The translations under genes and the position numbers were made by a program. 64,000 nucleotides of DNA from Epiperipatus broadwayi (lineage: Eukaryota > Onychophora > Udeonychophora > Euonychophora > Peripatidae), in the NCBI GenBank assembly GCA_028023455.1, contig JAQFVV010000354.1, positions 248,001 through 312,000 on the forward strand, read 5' to 3'. Position 1 is the first letter of the stretch; every line of letters begins with the position of its first letter. The notes below the pieces were generated by a model, which saw only the letters and a program-made list of their open reading frames with translations, was not told the DNA's origin and did not search any database. Positions 60,216 through 64,000 of the stretch are shown one piece after another.

Positions 60216-61964
60216 TGAAGCAGATCTGATGCTCAGATCCTTGCTTCACAGCCCACATCCAATCTCCTACCAACTAACGATATTCAAACCCACCTTCATG
60301 CACATATATACATATCTAATAATACGTATATTTCTTTTGCTTAGTATTTTAACATAAATCATGTAAACACTTATGTATTTTACTTTTATTTAATTATATT
60401 CTCATGTGTATACATGTGCAAGTAATAAATCTATATATATTTCAGTGTAGGAGATTGCAAATAAATTAGTAGAGTTATGTTATATATAAAGTATCATATA
60501 TGAAACTTATTATTTTTCATATGTAATTTTGTAGCCAGAAATGATGCAATCCTGTTAAAAAGTCTTTCAAAAACAATTACCCGGAAGACCCCCTTAGATA
60601 AAAGTAAAAGATTACGATTTTGTAATAAAAAAATAAACCCATTAGTGGAAATTTTGTCCATGCTAGCTTGTTTTAAAATCATAAGATTTATTTTAAAACA
60701 ATCGTTTGAGAAACTGTTAAAAGAATTGCATTGTTTCAAAAGTCTTATCAGATAAGAAAATATCCGGGTAAATTATTCCAGATGTACAGTAAGTGCTTAA
60801 TCCGCCTCAGGTCCAGCAATAGTTGCTAAGTTACATCATCAAAATAAAAGTATAAATACTGCTGGATTTGAATCCGAAAGGAGGAGACCACAAAATTATG
60901 ATGTTGCTATAGATAATCCACGTCTATTTTAATTTTCACCCAATGTGCTGTGAGTAGGGGAAATTTCACCTACCCCTCTGTTCTAATATGCTTTCCCCAT
61001 AAGCGAAGCTCTGCATCCCGTACTGATGAATTTTAAATATTTTTTCGTTAAAAGTAAAATGCTACCTACCATATATTACTGCTACTCTAGATCTAGTGAA
61101 CCAATGCCGATAGACTGACTCGTATCAAAATTGCTCTTTCAGATAGCAAGGTAAAAAGAACCTTAGCCACTTGTAATTCTCAAATCCTGCCTTCTTTTTA
61201 ATATTTATTCTGTCTTCCAATTATATACGTTAGCTGTCTGAAAAATATGTAATGCTTATAACTCTATATAACTAATCAATATTAAGCCTCCTGTAAAATG
61301 TTTTATTTTCTTTTATTTTCAAGTGGCAAATAATTTTCATTTAGATTTATGCATTTATATTTTAAAAAATGCCAATAATATTTTTAAAATCACCAGCATA
61401 TAATTTATTTTCGTTTTCCCCACCCATCATTTATCGGGTAATTAACTTATAACTTAATCAAAAGAAGTCTTATTCAACTTGCCCAGGTGCTAGTGATTTT
61501 AGATAAACAAACTAATTATTTTTTATGTTTACTGTAGAAAGACAGATTGACATCTGTTTCATAAATATTTCCATTCTAAATAATGCGCTGTCTCTTATTA
61601 TTAATTTATATTATATATGTAAAACCCATCATAGCTATTACCACCACCCATTTATTTTGTATTAATTTATATATTTTCATAAGGGCATTTGTTAACCGAG
61701 ATTGAGATTTATTAAATGTGTGGGAAGTTATGAATAATTTTAAGTAATGTAATGTAAAGGGGGGGGGGATCTTCAGATCTTAGTTTTATATTTAATTAGA
61801 ATTATTATCCATGTTTGTTTAACGAAGAAACCATACCATTACGCCGAGTATTTCACAATTTATGGTCAGTAAATAAGTTTAGATAATCTTTAAAGTTATA
61901 TTTATATTGTATTATTAAGCGTTGCGTGCATATAGATCACTTTGTCTTATATATATTCATGCTT
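60216..61964. other. Intergenic, nothing recognised
   Basis: A GGATTTGAATCCG motif (about 60863) is B-box-like but lacks tRNA context. A G9 run lies at about 61759. No gene is supported. Confidence 0.45.
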
Positions 61965-62265
61965 CTCTCACATGGAGGTATTTGCTAAGTTGAGCCCCAT
62001 CATTGTTTCTCAATGTCCTTGAACCAGGCTGTAAAACCATCCTGGGGACATATTTGGTCATATGTGCATGCTTTATATGGGAATCGTGCTGGAAAATCCA
62101 GCCCAATAAAGACATTGCCGATCGCCCTTCATCTCAACACTGATCCTGCCTACGTTTGCAGAGGAGATCGGTAAATTTCATTAATCAAATTCATGAAGCA
62201 CACTCCAGGATAGATAATTGGACCATCCCAATCTGCCGCCATGCATGCACCACCTTCAGTGTATT
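61965..62265 (-). mobile_element. Tc1/mariner transposase relic
   Basis: Minus-strand frames in this GC-richer island spell NLPISSANVGRISVEMKGDRQ, then WIFQHDSHIKHAHMTKY, then, in another frame, TAWFKDIEKQ-WGST. The second block matches the WVFQQDN-PKHTA block around the second catalytic Asp of Tc1/mariner transposases, with the Asp kept as HD. The third matches the W-DN-IEVLEWPAQSPDLNP region in degraded form. Frameshifts and stops make it dead, and no terminal repeats were found. Confidence 0.5.
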
Positions 62266-63095
62266 ATTAGTCGTCCAAAAATAGCCATAAGTCATAATGC
62301 GATGATTTCTCTAAACAGACATATTTCCATTAGTTTATTATGCGTATCAATGTGATAAATTTATTCTCAGTTATTTATTCATTATCCATCCCACACATGA
62401 ATTATTTACAACTCAAATTAATAATAATATTGAATATAACAAAATGTAATATTTGCTTGTAAACTTATTTTCTGTATAAATCAAGTAAATGCTCTTTTCG
62501 TCTCTCTGGGGGTGTAATAGTATTTTAGTAATGCATTCCAATAGTGCTAATTCCTTAAGTCACACACATATATTATTGGAATAGCCGCAAATATCAAGTT
62601 ATTGTAAAATATGAATTAAATATATATATAATACTTATGAGGCTAATTTCGAATAAATAACCCGACATAATTTTTGTTATTAATCTAATAAATCTTAAAC
62701 TGTATACATCAACTTGAATCATTGCTTTGTTTTATTTAATTTTAATGTCCTTTTATTATTTATGCTCCAAATGACTGGATGATCTCCGCTAAATATATAA
62801 CTAATATGCTAGGTCATGAGTCTTCATTGCTTGTAAAATATAGTTCGTTTTTAAGTTAGTCTATCATTAAAATTTAGCCTAGAGTCTTTTTGTGTCTCCA
62901 ATGAGTGATGCTGGCGGTGAGAAGTAAATTAAATCGATGTAATCGGGATTGTTGTTCATAATGTTATAGATCTGGGAAATAGGCAAATAGGGCAGAGTTC
63001 ATGAGTGTTCCTGACCTGTGTATCTTGCACACAATTGGATTCGAGGTACTTTTGCCTAAATGCTAGATCTTGTTATGTGAATATACAAATCCGAC
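62266..63095. other. AT-rich intergenic, nothing recognised
   Basis: No supported feature. Confidence 0.5.
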
Positions 63096-64000
63096 TGGCA
63101 CAATATATATATATAATGTATTTTGCTCTCAAAGAAATGCACTTAATGGATTTATCGAATAATAACTTTATTATTTAAAATTAAAAGCATGTTTAAAAAG
63201 GTAATTGTAAGTTAGGGTAGTTATTCTAAGAACTAATATGTTCACCACCTGCTACATAATAGACTCCCACATTTACAATAAGTGAAGCAATGAATGCATG
63301 TCAATTAATATGAAAATAACTGAAACAAAATAATCTAATATAAATAAATATTAATCATAGGATTTACAGAACACGCATCCACTATTTCATGTAATCATGT
63401 ATTTATTTATTAAAAAATTATGGTGATTTTCAAGTTGACCAGCCAACAGAAGTATATAAAAGAAATTTATTACTTGGTCACTGTATAAGATGGCAACCAT
63501 TTTAATTAGAATTTATATTTAAAATTTGGTGAGGCCCAGTTGGAAATCTTATTGGCATGCTATTATTAAATAATAAAAAAAATGTAAAAGTAGAAATACA
63601 CACCCAAGAAGTAGACAGAGTTAGGTAAGCTAGATTATTAAAAGAATTTACAGAATGGATTAACAATTAAATTTATCAGTGTACAATTTACATAGAGTGA
63701 GCTATAGCTTGAATAGAATTTAGAATACTCTGGAGGCCTTGGGTACAGGTACCTGTTTTATAAGAAGCTTTTCATGTTCCATGGTCGGTTGCAAATTTTT
63801 CGTTAGTTTAAGCAGTAGCAGTTCTTTCCTGCACTCAGGTTATAGATTCATTTCAATAGCAGCAGCAGCTTTTTGATTATTTGGACAGCAGATCCTCATG
63901 ATTTAATTTGTGAAGGGCACATGTGGAGGTTCGGGCATCTGATCGACCATCTCTAGGGGAGAATAGTCTGGGCACTTTATACTCCGTCATCTTATAATGG
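63096..64000 (-). mobile_element. Possible LTR-like sequence running off the window edge
   Basis: A (TA)n tract (63101-63114) is followed by AT-rich sequence. Then come a 12-bp palindrome ACAGGTACCTGT (63745-63756) placed like the CTTACCGGTAAG palindrome of the clear LTRs, a GC-richer 240-bp segment, and TATAAAG on the minus strand near 63977. The layout is that of the LTRs here, but sequence identity is not evident and the far end is outside the window. Confidence 0.3.

Noticed and set aside
60863-60880. B-box-like GGATTTGAATCC as a SINE
   Set aside because: Isolated match, with no A-box, tail or duplication nearby.

Overview
The window is eukaryotic, most likely from a multicellular animal. 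It is very AT-rich, almost free of long open reading frames, full of (TA)n, (ATT)n and (ACT)n microsatellites, and packed with decayed copies of animal transposable elements: Penelope-like (GIY-YIG), hAT, Tc1/mariner, LINE, LTR elements and tRNA-derived SINEs. The one convincing protein gene encodes an extracellular CAP/EGF-like/ShKT-like membrane protein, a combination that would suit an invertebrate, perhaps a lophotrochozoan such as a mollusc. The sequence alone does not fix the phylum, and nothing here looks bacterial, viral or organellar.

Layout. 0-9 kb: AT-rich intergenic DNA with one textbook minimal SINE (6.1 kb, 12-bp target duplication), a degraded formerly coding stretch (4.0-5.1 kb) and one end of a hAT-like element (9.0 kb). 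9.6-16.8 kb: two decayed Penelope-like elements, one on each strand, a 250-bp snap-back repeat with a hammerhead-ribozyme-like core, a second SINE, and a complete-ended but internally deleted hAT element with a perfect 8-bp target duplication. 17-31 kb: SINE-like pieces, a 41-bp minisatellite, degenerate tandem arrays, LTR-like fragments and a GC-richer complex repeat (28.7-30.5 kb). 31.8-35.5 kb: duplicated Penelope-like tails and a non-autonomous LTR element (two LTRs of about 1.45 kb around only 231 bp). 37.8-38.9 kb: the CAP gene, minus strand, in one uninterrupted reading frame. 39.6-44.1 kb: a LINE reverse-transcriptase relic and a cluster of six copies of one SINE-like family, two of them forming a 690-bp palindrome. 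46-54.3 kb: tandem arrays, including a 1.8-kb array with higher-order structure. 54.8-64 kb: a diverged solo LTR, three copies of a short element that always ends at a (TA)n tract, a recent 210-bp tandem duplication, a mariner relic and an LTR-like edge.

The elements do not form a pathway. The CAP gene is the only host gene I can support; the rest is repeat landscape. A recurring theme is that many elements abut (TA)n microsatellites with TGTAAC/GTTACA termini, which suggests that LTR-type elements prefer TA-repeat targets. Exons of long, intron-rich host genes could be hidden here and would not be recognisable by eye.
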